Of a stretch of 44,249 bases of DNA, positions 7,829-16,145 are shown in pieces. The translations under genes were made by a program, and so were the position numbers. This stretch comes from WJKK01 sp964638225. GTDB lineage: Bacteria > Patescibacteriota > WWE3 > UBA101185 > UBA10185. Below the pieces are notes generated by a model. It did no database searches and was not told where the DNA came from. It saw nothing but the letters and a program-made list of their open reading frames with translations. How positions within the stretch are numbered: the first letter of the stretch is position 1; each line of letters begins with the position of its first letter. Location: assembly GCA_964638225.1 (NCBI GenBank), contig CAZWYL010000005.1, forward strand, positions 1-44,249. Direction: 5' to 3'.

Positions 7829-9076
7829 ATGTTATATAGTGAACTCTTTGGAAAAACTCGAAAAGAGCCGCCTGCAGAAGAGGTGAGTAAAAGTGCAAAG
7901 CTTCTTATTCAAGCGGGCTACATACAAAAGGAAATGGCCGGGGTATATGCATTTCTACCCCTGGGAAAAAAAGTATTAGACAATATAATTCAAATTATCC
8001 GAGAGGAAATGGAAGCTATTGGAGGACAGGAAATCCACCTGGGCGCTTTGCAGAACCCTGAGGTATGGAAAAACACTGGGCGCTGGGCTGATGAAGTAAT
8101 AGACGTTTGGTTTAAAACTCATCTGAAAAGTGACAAAGAAATAGGTTTAGCAACAACTCATGAAGAACCCTTAACAAAAATTGTAGGACAGCATGTCCAA
8201 TCCTACAGGGATTTACCCTTATATTTATTCCAATTTCAAACCAAATTCCGAAACGAACTGCGCGCAAAAAGTGGAATATTAAGAACGAGGGAATTTATCA
8301 TGAAAGATCTGTACTCTTTTAATAAATCCGAAGATAATCTAGATGAATTCTATGAAAAAGCTAAGCAGGCCTATTTTAAAATATTTGAAAGAATGGGTCT
8401 TGGAAACACCACCTACTTGACTTTCGCCGGGGGAGGGCCCTTCAGTAAATACAGTCATGAATTTCAGACTGTTTGTGATGCTGGAGAAGATACCATTTAC
8501 TTGGACGAAGAAAAAAACTTAGCAATTAACCAGGAAGTATATACCAAAAAGGTTCTGGATGATCTTAACCTGGAAAAAGAAAATTTAAAAAAGTTGAACG
8601 CTGTTGAGGTAGGCAATATATTTAAATTGAAAACAAAATTCTCAGAACCTCTAGGTCTCCTTTACACAGACGAAAACGGCGAGGAAAATCCGGTTGTTAT
8701 GGGCAGTTATGGAATAGCGCCAAGCAGAAGTTTAGGAACAATTGTAGAAATACTTGCAGACAAAAACGGAATAGTCTGGCCTGATTCTGTAGCCCCTTTC
8801 AAAATACACTTGATAGGTTTAAATCTTGATAACAAAAAGACGGCAAACAAAGCAAAAGAAGTATATGCAAAACTACAAAATGAACAAATTGAAGTCCTTT
8901 TTGACAACAGACTAGACACATCAGCGGGAGAAAAATTTGCGGATGCCGACCTAATTGGAATTCCTAATCGTCTAATAGTATCTAAAAAAACCGAAGATAA
9001 AGTTGAATATAAAAGACGAGCAGAAGAAAAATCCCGTCTGTTAGAGCTTTCTAAAATACTAACAGAAATTAACTAA
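7829..9076 (+). CDS. proS: Prolyl-tRNA synthetase, compact form without the editing insert
   Basis: Charges tRNA-Pro. 415 residues against about 570 for the usual bacterial enzyme. The class II core is present: TTHEEP (about 109-114), motif 2 FRNELRAKSGILRTREFIMKD (140-160), SHEFQ (209-213) and motif 3 GSYGIAPSRSLGTIVE (292-307), followed by the anticodon-binding domain. Between motifs 2 and 3 only about 40 residues (220-260) stand where the roughly 180-residue INS domain, which hydrolyses Ala-tRNA-Pro, would be. Proofreading is therefore probably absent or done by another protein. A GGAAAGG motif lies upstream of the ATG. Confidence 0.95.
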   Translation: MLYSELFGKTRKEPPAEEVSKSAKLLIQAGYIQKEMAGVYAFLPLGKKVLDNIIQIIREEMEAIGGQEIHLGALQNPEVWKNTGRWADEVIDVWFKTHLKSDKEIGLATTHEEPLTKIVGQHVQSYRDLPLYLFQFQTKFRNELRAKSGILRTREFIMKDLYSFNKSEDNLDEFYEKAKQAYFKIFERMGLGNTTYLTFAGGGPFSKYSHEFQTVCDAGEDTIYLDEEKNLAINQEVYTKKVLDDLNLEKENLKKLNAVEVGNIFKLKTKFSEPLGLLYTDENGEENPVVMGSYGIAPSRSLGTIVEILADKNGIVWPDSVAPFKIHLIGLNLDNKKTANKAKEVYAKLQNEQIEVLFDNRLDTSAGEKFADADLIGIPNRLIVSKKTEDKVEYKRRAEEKSRLLELSKILTEIN

Positions 9077-9085
9077 AAACTGCCG

Positions 9086-9091
9086 TATAAT
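9086..9091 (+). promoter_or_regulatory. -10 box for the PrgI/VirB4 operon
   Basis: A consensus TATAAT 12 nt before the ATG at 9104, giving a predicted leader of about 5 nt with no Shine-Dalgarno site. Confidence 0.5.
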
Positions 9092-9103
9092 TAAACTAAA
9101 CTC

Positions 9104-10594
9104 ATGCCCATTCAAGACAAACAACTAAGCAGCGCACAACACGCAGTTCCACAAAACATAATGGACGTGGAATTTAAACTTATCGGCGAGCTCACCATGA
9201 GACAATTTGTCTATATTGTAGTCTTTGCCATAGCCGCTTACATGGCACATTTGTCAGTTCCCCAACCTTTTACCTGGCCATTTGTGCTAGTCATTGGTTT
9301 AACAGGCCTTGGCCTAGCTTTTGTTCCTTTTGAGGATAGGGGTTTAGATGAATGGATCATAAACTTTCTAACTGCCATTAATTCTCCAACCGAAAGAATC
9401 TGGAGAAAAGAAATAGAATTACCTACTGCTTTTGCTTTTGAACAAAATATACGCATACTACAACAAGAGCTAATCACTTTGGCTCCGACAGCAAGCAGAA
9501 GAAAACTAGAGGAATACTTAAATAAAACCCAGAGCAGTAAAAAAGAAGATACTTTGGATATTCCGGAAGAAGAGTATATACAAAAAGTAAGAGAAGCTTT
9601 CAAAGGAACCTCGGCGACTGAACCCAAAGAAGAAGTATATGAATCCAAGCTTGAAAGTGCTCCAACAAAGTTAAAACAGAAACCCGCAACCGAAACAAGA
9701 GAAAAACAAAGAGACACTTTTAAACCAAAGAAACAAAAAGCAGAAAAACAAGATAAAGTCTCAAAGATGATGCAGGATAGAATCAAGAAATCAAGACTCA
9801 AACCTTTGGATGAAGGCAGATCGAAAAGCACCTCCTACCTCCAGCCAATGACTGGACACTCTGGAAGAAAATTTGTAAATCTTACACCAAGTCAAGGAAA
9901 AATTATCCTTCCTATCAGAGGGGAGAGAGTCTTATCCATTGAAGAGACAAAAGATAACAAAGAGGAAAAGGCACAAGCAAAAGAAGATTACAAAAAAAAG
10001 GCAGAGAAATTACAGGATCTCATTGAAAAAGAAAAAAAGAACCAAAGAGCGCGAAAGATAGAAGAAAAAACAGAAGAGAAAGAAGAGAAAGAGAAAAGCC
10101 CTCCTCAAAAAGAAGAAAAAGTCAAAAAAACCTCCACAGAGTCAAAACAAATCTTTGACGGAAAACTTCCCTCAGTTGAAAAAGAACAACCTGCTAAAGA
10201 AGACACTATAGAAAAAGAAGAAGAAAAAAGGGAATTAAAGAGAACTTTCACTCCAGAATTTCTGGAAAGAAAATCAGAAAAAATAACTCAAAGAGACACA
10301 CCTGACAATGTGAGGTTAATACCCTCCATGGTGGAAAAACCAAACATAATCTCAGGAATTATTAAAAGCAAAAATGACGAGACGTTGGAAAATGCTGTAC
10401 TAATAATCAGAAATAAAAATGGAGAACCAGTCAGAGCTTTAAAAACAAACAAACTAGGTAAATTTTTTATATCTACACCGTTATCAAACGGAAATTATGA
10501 AATTGAAATAGAAAAAGAAGGGTACTCCTTTGATATAATTCCTGTTACAATCAATGGGGGGCTCCTACCCTCATTTGAAATTAAGAGTCAATAA
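9104..10594 (+). CDS. PrgI-like T4SS membrane protein with a long charged linker and a C-terminal beta-sandwich
   Basis: 496 residues. Residues about 18-103 match the PrgI family: VEFKLIGELTMRQF, two membrane helices (34-52 and 58-75), then FEDRGLDEWI. PrgI proteins are VirB3-like inner-membrane components beside VirB4. Residues about 130-400 are a Lys/Glu/Gln-rich, probably disordered or coiled region. Residues about 415-490 resemble a carboxypeptidase regulatory-like/Cna-B-type fold (ISGIIKSKNDETLENAVLII, then NKLGKFFISTPLSNGNYEIEIEKEGY). Usual PrgI proteins are about 100-130 residues, so the extension is unusual. It heads a tight operon with the VirB4-like genes. Confidence 0.8.
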   Translation: MPIQDKQLSSAQHAVPQNIMDVEFKLIGELTMRQFVYIVVFAIAAYMAHLSVPQPFTWPFVLVIGLTGLGLAFVPFEDRGLDEWIINFLTAINSPTERIWRKEIELPTAFAFEQNIRILQQELITLAPTASRRKLEEYLNKTQSSKKEDTLDIPEEEYIQKVREAFKGTSATEPKEEVYESKLESAPTKLKQKPATETREKQRDTFKPKKQKAEKQDKVSKMMQDRIKKSRLKPLDEGRSKSTSYLQPMTGHSGRKFVNLTPSQGKIILPIRGERVLSIEETKDNKEEKAQAKEDYKKKAEKLQDLIEKEKKNQRARKIEEKTEEKEEKEKSPPQKEEKVKKTSTESKQIFDGKLPSVEKEQPAKEDTIEKEEEKRELKRTFTPEFLERKSEKITQRDTPDNVRLIPSMVEKPNIISGIIKSKNDETLENAVLIIRNKNGEPVRALKTNKLGKFFISTPLSNGNYEIEIEKEGYSFDIIPVTINGGLLPSFEIKSQ

Positions 10595-10596
10595 TA

Positions 10597-11292
10597 ATGC
10601 CAAATATAACTGCCACAACCCAACAACATTTAGATATTGAGGACATTAAGGAGAATCTAGTAATTTTAAAAAATGGATCTGCCGCAGCTGTCCTTAAAAC
10701 AACCGCAGTAAACTTTGACCTGTTATCTGAAATAGAACAAGATGCTATTATTGCGGCTTTCTCCATGTTAATAAACTCAATCACTTTCCCTATACAGATA
10801 GTCATAAGATCCAAAAAATTGGACATTTCTGGGTATCTGGAGAAAGTTATAAAAGTTGAGAAAAAAATTGAGGACCCCCTCCTAAGGCACCAGGCTGAAG
10901 CATACAGAAAATTCGTGAAAGAAACAATTTCAAAGAATGAAGTCCTGGATAAAAAGTTTTACATAATCCTTTCCACCAACCGGCCCATTAAGCAAGGTCA
11001 AGCAGATCCCTTTGAATTCTTTACGAGACTGTTCGGCACTCATGCAAAAAGAAAGAATTTCAATATCCGGCAAGCATTAAAAAATGCAAAGACGGAACTA
11101 GAACCAAAACTCGATCATATAATAAAAGAATTCAGAAGAATAGGTGTTAAAGCAGAACAATTAGAAACACAGGAATTAGTAGAACTTTATTTTGATATTT
11201 ATAATCCAAGCTCTATTCACGGACAAAGAATTCAGACTTCAGTAGAAGATTATCAAACTGCAGTAGTAAATCCAGCTATTTTTGAGGAATAA
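10597..11292 (+). CDS. VirB4/TraC N-terminal-domain-like protein
   Basis: 231 residues, starting 2 nt after the PrgI-like stop codon. The opening ENLVILKNGSAAAVLKTTAV and the stretch through FPIQIVIRSKKLDISGY resemble the N-terminal domain found in TraC/VirB4 family ATPases. There is no Walker A motif, so it is not an ATPase on its own. Lying directly before the VirB4 ATPase gene, it probably supplies or supplements the N-terminal module and could bridge the ATPase to the PrgI membrane protein. The family call is moderate, and the role is inferred from context. Confidence 0.65.
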   Translation: MPNITATTQQHLDIEDIKENLVILKNGSAAAVLKTTAVNFDLLSEIEQDAIIAAFSMLINSITFPIQIVIRSKKLDISGYLEKVIKVEKKIEDPLLRHQAEAYRKFVKETISKNEVLDKKFYIILSTNRPIKQGQADPFEFFTRLFGTHAKRKNFNIRQALKNAKTELEPKLDHIIKEFRRIGVKAEQLETQELVELYFDIYNPSSIHGQRIQTSVEDYQTAVVNPAIFEE

Positions 11293-11296
11293 TTTT

Positions 11297-13477
11297 ATGA
11301 ATATACCTTTTCTAGGAAAAAAGAACAGCGCGAAAGAAGCACCAAAAGAGAACAAAGAACAATCTCCCGCTGAAAAATTATCAGAGGGAATGGTGAATAT
11401 TAAAGATATAATCGCTCCCCCAGCAATAGAGGTGGACTTCAACCACATTAAAATTGGAAATTCATACTACAGAACCTTATTCGTATCTGGATATCCTCGG
11501 TTTGTGGGCGCTAACTGGCTATCTCCGGTAATAAATTTTGAACATACATTAGACATCTCTATGTTTTACTATCCCGTAAAAGCAAAATTAATACTGGATG
11601 ACCTTCGTAGAAAAATAACAGAACTTGAAGCAACTACTATGTCCGACAAAGAAAAAGGAAAAATTACAGATCCAGCTGTTAAGGCCGCCTTGGAAGATGC
11701 AAACTCTCTACAGGAGCAACTTGTAAAAGGAGTAGAGAAATACTTTCAATTTTCCTTTTACATAACGATTTCAGCAAAAAATTTAGAGGAATTGGATAAT
11801 GTAACTTCTAAACTAGAATCTGCTTTAGGATCTTTACTTCTAATTTCAAAAACTGCCACCCTTCAGATGGAAGAAGCATTTCAATCTACTGTACCAACAG
11901 GAATGGACAAACTTCTTATAACAAGAAATATGGACACAACAAGCTTGGCTACCACCTTTCCCTTCACATCCTCTGAATTGACAATGGATGAGGGTATTAT
12001 GTACGGAATAAACCGTCATAATGGCTCATTAATTATTTTTGACCGTTTCTCATTGGAAAATGCAAACTCAGTAGTTTTTGCTAAATCTGGTGCTGGTAAA
12101 TCCTATTTTGTAAAATTAGAAGCTCTAAGACTGATGGTGTTTGGGGCGGAAATATTGATAATCGACCCAGAAGAAGAATATAGAACTCTTTGTGAAGCAG
12201 TAGGAGGAAACTATATAGATTTTTCAGCGAGCTCTCCGGCTAAAATAAATCCATTTGACTTATCTGGGGTAGCTGTAGAAGGAGAAAATGAATTAGGCCA
12301 AAAATTGCTTTCGCTACACACGCTCTTAAAACTAATGATGGGCGATCTTTCACCAACGGAGGAAGCTATATTAGACCGGGCACTTATTGAAACATATCGA
12401 ATGAAAGGAATAACCACTGATCCTGATACTCAAACAAGCAAAGAACCTCCAGTTATGGAAGACTTATATAAAGTTCTTTTAGGTGCTGCAGAAGAAGAAG
12501 CTCATGGAATGGCAGAAAGACTAGAAAAATACATAAGAGGATCTCTGGCAGGCATATTCGATTCTCAAACTACTGTAGACCTCGAAAGTAATATGACCGT
12601 ATTTTCAACTAAAAATCTTGAAGAAATGCTGCGTCCTATTGCCTTCTACATAATCCTAGATTTTGTATGGACAACAATACGTAAAGACTTAAAGAAAAGA
12701 ATCCTAATTGTGGAAGAGGCCTGGTACTTGATGGAAAATGAAGACAGTGCGAGATTCATCTATGGTATAGCAAAAAGAGCCAGAAAATATTACTTGGGGT
12801 TAACTACTATCTCCCAAGACGTGGATGATTTCTTGAAATCAGACTACGGAAAAGCTATTGTAACCAACTCCTCCATTCAAATTTTACTAAAGCAACATCC
12901 AGCAGCTATAGATCTTATAGCTGAAACCTTTTATCTGTCGGAAGGAGAAAAAAGACTTCTATTGGGGGCGGGAATTGGAGAGGGGCTATTTTTTGCTGGA
13001 ACTAACCACGTAGCAATGCGAATCAAAGCTTCGCCAGAAGAACACAAGTTAGTTACAACTGATCCTAAAGAACTACTTAAACTTAAAAAAGAAGGAATCA
13101 TACAAAATAAGAAAAAGCTTACACCGCAGGATGAATATCAATCTTACGAATCTGAAAATGTAGAAAAATTTGAAACTTTTGATGAAGAAGGAAAACCTAA
13201 AAAAGAATATCAGCCAAAAGCACAAGAAACCACAAATAAACCAGTGAATCGCCCGCAAGAGAGTAATCTGATGGAGAAAACCAAAAATCCTCCTCAACCT
13301 CAACAACCCACACAAGAGAATAACAACATAAAAAAATCGGCCAGAATAGGTACTCCATCGGAGAGAGAAGAAGAAAATAAAAGCGAAACGACAATAATAG
13401 ATCAAATGAATACACTTCAACCAAAAAGAGAGAAATCCTCAGGAAGTATAGATCTTGATAACAAACAAGAAGACTAA
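11297..13477 (+). CDS. virB4: VirB4-family type IV secretion ATPase
   Basis: 726 residues. Walker A AKSGAGKS (about 262-269) is followed by LIIDPEEEY. Walker B RILIVEEAWYLM comes later, then the TISQDVDDFL and SSIQILLKQ blocks typical of VirB4/TraG-type P-loop domains. Residues 40-200 hold a shortened N-terminal domain. The last 130 or so residues are polar and low-complexity, probably disordered. VirB4 hexamers power conjugation or protein secretion and related surface machines. ATG 11297 has GAGG 9 nt upstream and is preferred to the TTG at 11282. No relaxase, coupling protein or VirB6/8 homologue is in view. Confidence 0.9.
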   Translation: MNIPFLGKKNSAKEAPKENKEQSPAEKLSEGMVNIKDIIAPPAIEVDFNHIKIGNSYYRTLFVSGYPRFVGANWLSPVINFEHTLDISMFYYPVKAKLILDDLRRKITELEATTMSDKEKGKITDPAVKAALEDANSLQEQLVKGVEKYFQFSFYITISAKNLEELDNVTSKLESALGSLLLISKTATLQMEEAFQSTVPTGMDKLLITRNMDTTSLATTFPFTSSELTMDEGIMYGINRHNGSLIIFDRFSLENANSVVFAKSGAGKSYFVKLEALRLMVFGAEILIIDPEEEYRTLCEAVGGNYIDFSASSPAKINPFDLSGVAVEGENELGQKLLSLHTLLKLMMGDLSPTEEAILDRALIETYRMKGITTDPDTQTSKEPPVMEDLYKVLLGAAEEEAHGMAERLEKYIRGSLAGIFDSQTTVDLESNMTVFSTKNLEEMLRPIAFYIILDFVWTTIRKDLKKRILIVEEAWYLMENEDSARFIYGIAKRARKYYLGLTTISQDVDDFLKSDYGKAIVTNSSIQILLKQHPAAIDLIAETFYLSEGEKRLLLGAGIGEGLFFAGTNHVAMRIKASPEEHKLVTTDPKELLKLKKEGIIQNKKKLTPQDEYQSYESENVEKFETFDEEGKPKKEYQPKAQETTNKPVNRPQESNLMEKTKNPPQPQQPTQENNNIKKSARIGTPSEREEENKSETTIIDQMNTLQPKREKSSGSIDLDNKQED

Positions 13478-14184
13478 TGATTTTCCTAATCCACGGAAAG
13501 AATAATCTACAAACAAGGGAGAGAATAAGAAAAATCCGAAGTGACCTAAAACCCGATGAAATTATTGAATTGGAACTAGAAGATTTAACCGCCACAGAAT
13601 TTGCAAATGCAACAGCAACTCCCAATATGTTTGGTTACAAAAACCTTCTCATAGCTAATGAAGGGAAAACCTCAAAAAAGGATCTTCTAAGTTTCATCAA
13701 AATTGCAAAAGAAAAACCAGAAAAAACCATCATAATTTTCACTGTAAATAAAAATCTAAGAAGTAACAGTAAAATTATCAAAGAAATCAAAGAAGCTGAA
13801 AAATACAAAATAGTAAAAGTTACAGAGAAAAAGGATTCAACTATTTTTAACTTTCTAGATGCTGCTTTTAATAAAGATAGGAAACTAACATATAAATTAT
13901 TAAAAAACCTACGAGAAAAAGAAGAACCAGCCTTCAAGACACACTCTATGCTAATATATCAATTAAGGAATGTGGCAAGAACAAAATTTAATGCTAAGGT
14001 ATCTGCTCCTCCTTTTGTACAAAGAAAGCTGAAAAAACAAGCTGAAAATTTTGAAGAAAAAGATATCTTAAATCTATTTGAGCACTTCTATAAAACTGAT
14101 AGAGACATGAAACTAAGTCTGATACCTGAAAATCTTTTGAATGTCCTAAATGTAGAAGAAATTCTAAAAGACAACGATGTTTAA
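13477..14184 (+). CDS. holA: DNA polymerase III delta subunit-like protein, short
   Basis: 235 residues against about 330-340 for typical HolA. The N-terminus (FLIHGKNNLQTRERI) fits the clamp-loader delta fold, but the Walker-like loop is degenerate, as is normal for delta. The C-terminal collar region is recognisable (PPFVQRKLKKQAENF, then LFEHFYKTDRDMKLS). Delta opens the beta clamp for loading. The gene overlaps the VirB4 stop by one base (TAATG) and the sortase start by 8 bp. Its place inside a secretion operon is probably gene packing rather than function. The shortness makes the call good but not certain. Confidence 0.72.
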   Translation: MIFLIHGKNNLQTRERIRKIRSDLKPDEIIELELEDLTATEFANATATPNMFGYKNLLIANEGKTSKKDLLSFIKIAKEKPEKTIIIFTVNKNLRSNSKIIKEIKEAEKYKIVKVTEKKDSTIFNFLDAAFNKDRKLTYKLLKNLREKEEPAFKTHSMLIYQLRNVARTKFNAKVSAPPFVQRKLKKQAENFEEKDILNLFEHFYKTDRDMKLSLIPENLLNVLNVEEILKDNDV

Positions 14185-14884
14185 AAAGAAAATTTACATA
14201 AAAGATGAATCCAATGATCCAATATACAAAACCAAAAATAAAAGCTTTGTAATTAAAAGCAGAATAATACCCCTAGTTTTGATTGCAGGCGGCTTCCTTT
14301 TGTTAACTTCACAAGTCATATATCCATTAATAAGATTTAGATCTGATCCCCAGCCCGAAAATATAGAATCTAGTGTCTTAGGAGTTATGAGTGGATTTAG
14401 AGATTTTGAATTCAATGAACTTCATCCGGAAACCCCAGTAGAATCTGAAAAGGAAATTCCGGAATACTTCTATCTAACAATTCCAAAACTAAATATAAAG
14501 GACGCCCTAGTTGAAGTGAACGCAAGGTCCCTTGACCCAAAGGACGCGCTAGGACACTATCCTGGCTCTGGACTGCCTGGAGAAACAGGAAATAGCTTTA
14601 TCTACGGACACTCTGTTTTACCGTGGTTTTTTAACCCCAAAAATTATAAAACTATCTTTTCAACACTCGAAAAACTTGAAACAGGAGACAAATTTCACAT
14701 TAAAATTAATGACGAAAATTTAACCTATACAGTAACAGGAAAAGAAACACTTTATCCAAAAGATGTAAATCCACTGGAAGAAATTAGACCGAAATTTCTA
14801 AATGAATCTACTGTTACTTTGATGACTTGTGTGCCCCCGGGGACTCGGCTTAAGAGATTACTGGTCTACGCAATGGAAAACTAG
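14177..14884 (+). CDS. Sortase (cysteine transpeptidase)
   Basis: 235 residues with an N-terminal membrane segment (about 30-50) and an extracellular sortase domain. All catalytic residues are visible: His145 in FIYGHSV, Cys218 in TLMTC, and an Arg just after it (R227, LKRLLV). The spacing and the single N-terminal anchor suggest a class D/E-like housekeeping sortase, but I cannot fix the class. Sortases cut LPxTG-like motifs and join the protein to wall peptides or to other subunits. The converging neighbour (14890-15405) carries a VPDTG tail and is a likely substrate. The start overlaps the HolA-like gene by 8 bp. Confidence 0.92.
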   Translation: MFKKKIYIKDESNDPIYKTKNKSFVIKSRIIPLVLIAGGFLLLTSQVIYPLIRFRSDPQPENIESSVLGVMSGFRDFEFNELHPETPVESEKEIPEYFYLTIPKLNIKDALVEVNARSLDPKDALGHYPGSGLPGETGNSFIYGHSVLPWFFNPKNYKTIFSTLEKLETGDKFHIKINDENLTYTVTGKETLYPKDVNPLEEIRPKFLNESTVTLMTCVPPGTRLKRLLVYAMEN

Positions 14885-14889
14885 AAGTC

Positions 14890-15405
14890 TTAGTTTAGAA
14901 TTTGCTCCTCAAAACTTTTTAAAGCTAAATTACGGGGACCTAAATAGACATAATAAAGTCCCCCCGCTAATATAGCCATTGAAGTAAACAGAGAAAATGT
15001 CATTCCCAAGGTACCCGTATCTGGGACAGTAGTTTCAGTAGTTTCGGTTGCAAGTGCTAAGTCTTCTTCATAAGACTCTATTTCATCCTCTTCCATTGCT
15101 GCCATTTCTTCCTCTTCCTCCGAAATCACATCCTCTCCAGATAGAACTGTTCTTCTGGGAGTAGATATTTCTTGTTCGTTTAAATTTGCAAAGGGGCTAT
15201 CTGTTTCTCCCAAAACATTTTCTCCTTCAACACTACTAAGAGGAGAATCTACCTCATTACGAGTCCCTCCTGTAGATTCATCGATATCCATTTCATAAGA
15301 AGGGTAAGAAGTTAAATAATAAACAGCGGCAAATACACCTAAAGAAATAACCAAAGTTACTACAAATGTCTTAAAACCGTTTTTTGCTTGATGCGCGTTA
15401 TTCAT
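14890..15405 (-). CDS. Putative sortase substrate with VPDTG sorting signal
   Basis: 171 residues. An N-terminal hydrophobic segment (about 11-31) is followed by a Ser/Glu-rich acidic region (SEEEEEMAAMEEDEIESYEE). The protein ends with VPDTG (127-131), a hydrophobic stretch (about 134-155) and a short tail containing Arg and Lys. That order (LPxTG-like pentapeptide, membrane helix, basic tail) defines a cell-wall sorting signal. V at position 1 and D at position 3 are tolerated variants in some sortase classes. It is the last gene of the rpsT-pilN-pilO run and converges on the sortase gene 6 bp away. No family is recognised for the middle region. Confidence 0.7.
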   Translation of the reverse strand: MNNAHQAKNGFKTFVVTLVISLGVFAAVYYLTSYPSYEMDIDESTGGTRNEVDSPLSSVEGENVLGETDSPFANLNEQEISTPRRTVLSGEDVISEEEEEMAAMEEDEIESYEEDLALATETTETTVPDTGTLGMTFSLFTSMAILAGGLYYVYLGPRNLALKSFEEQILN

Positions 15406-15592
15406 AGGCAGGTTGTAAATTCTCTTTTAAAAATTCTATATCTATTGTAACACCAAACTCCCTACTAAAATCAAGTGTTTCTTGCGAGAAAGTAAGATCT
15501 CTTGATGAATTTGTCTCACGTAAAAGGAAAACTAGAACAACATTTCCCACAGTTATACATATAAATAATAGCAAAAATATAAATTTACGCAT
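15398..15592 (-). CDS. Small single-pass membrane protein of the pilus operon
   Basis: 64 residues with an N-terminal membrane segment (about 4-24) and a short outside domain (TFSQETLDFSREFGVTIDIE). It overlaps pilO by 8 bp and the VPDTG gene by 8 bp, so it is translated within that chain of genes. The position after pilN-pilO is where pilP stands in many pilus operons, but there is no sequence resemblance that I can see. Function unknown. Confidence 0.6.
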   Translation of the reverse strand: MRKFIFLLLFICITVGNVVLVFLLRETNSSRDLTFSQETLDFSREFGVTIDIEFLKENLQPAYE

Positions 15593-16145
15593 CTTCTAGG
15601 GTCCTTTTCTCTTCATTAAGATTATACATCCTGATACTTATGTCTATATTTTGATCTCCTCCAATTATTCGATCGGAAAAATTAATTTTTACTGAATTTA
15701 CTTTAAGACTTAAATCCGTATTCTCTAGACTATCCAATAATTCATCTATCCTCTCAAAATCACCTTCTAGAGAGACAGAAAAATCTGTAGTGTTATCATC
15801 CCTATTGGAAATGCTTAAATCATTTAGAGAAAATGCATGGCTTGAAGTTAAAAACAACATCTCCTCTATCAATTTATCGCCGTAAACCTTATCCGGGATA
15901 GCTTTATTTAGGGCAGGAAGATAAGGTTTAATTTCTCTAAAATAGTTCTCCTTCTCTTCTACTGCGGATAACATAAGTGCAAACTGATTGTTCTTCTCGT
16001 CTATCTCCTTTAAAAACTGTCTCTTTCTTAAAATGGACCTAGCAGAAGGGTAAATTCCAAAAAAAAGCATTCCAAACAAATTGAGACAGAAAATAAACAC
16101 GTATAAATCATGAAAAGTGTTATATGAAATCAGTGGTTTTTTCAT
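15585..16145 (-). CDS. pilO: PilO-like type IV pilus alignment protein
   Basis: 186 residues with one N-terminal membrane segment (about 15-33), a short coiled-coil stretch (RKRQFLKEIDEKNNQFALML) and a C-terminal ferredoxin-like domain with the pattern DFSVSLEGDFERIDELLDSLE, the typical PilO ring-building domain. PilN and PilO form inner-membrane heterodimers linking the cytoplasmic ring to the outer parts of type IV pilus or type II secretion machines. It overlaps pilN by 4 bp (ATGA). PilM, PilB, PilC and pilins are not in the window. Confidence 0.75.
   Translation of the reverse strand: MKKPLISYNTFHDLYVFIFCLNLFGMLFFGIYPSARSILRKRQFLKEIDEKNNQFALMLSAVEEKENYFREIKPYLPALNKAIPDKVYGDKLIEEMLFLTSSHAFSLNDLSISNRDDNTTDFSVSLEGDFERIDELLDSLENTDLSLKVNSVKINFSDRIIGGDQNIDISIRMYNLNEEKRTLEDA

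Noticed and set aside
10060..10240. Repeated GAAGAAAAA-type runs as a DNA repeat or CRISPR-like array
   Set aside because: They are codon-level low complexity from the Lys/Glu-rich linker of the PrgI-like protein, with no unit of fixed length.
13073..13625. Long minus-strand frames opposite the VirB4 tail and the HolA-like gene
   Set aside because: These are antisense shadows of Lys/Glu-rich coding sequence and give Phe/Leu/Ser-rich translations without family motifs.
9104..14884. Integrative conjugative element
   Set aside because: No relaxase, coupling ATPase, integrase, attachment repeats or tRNA junction are visible; holA and the sortase gene are packed into the same run.
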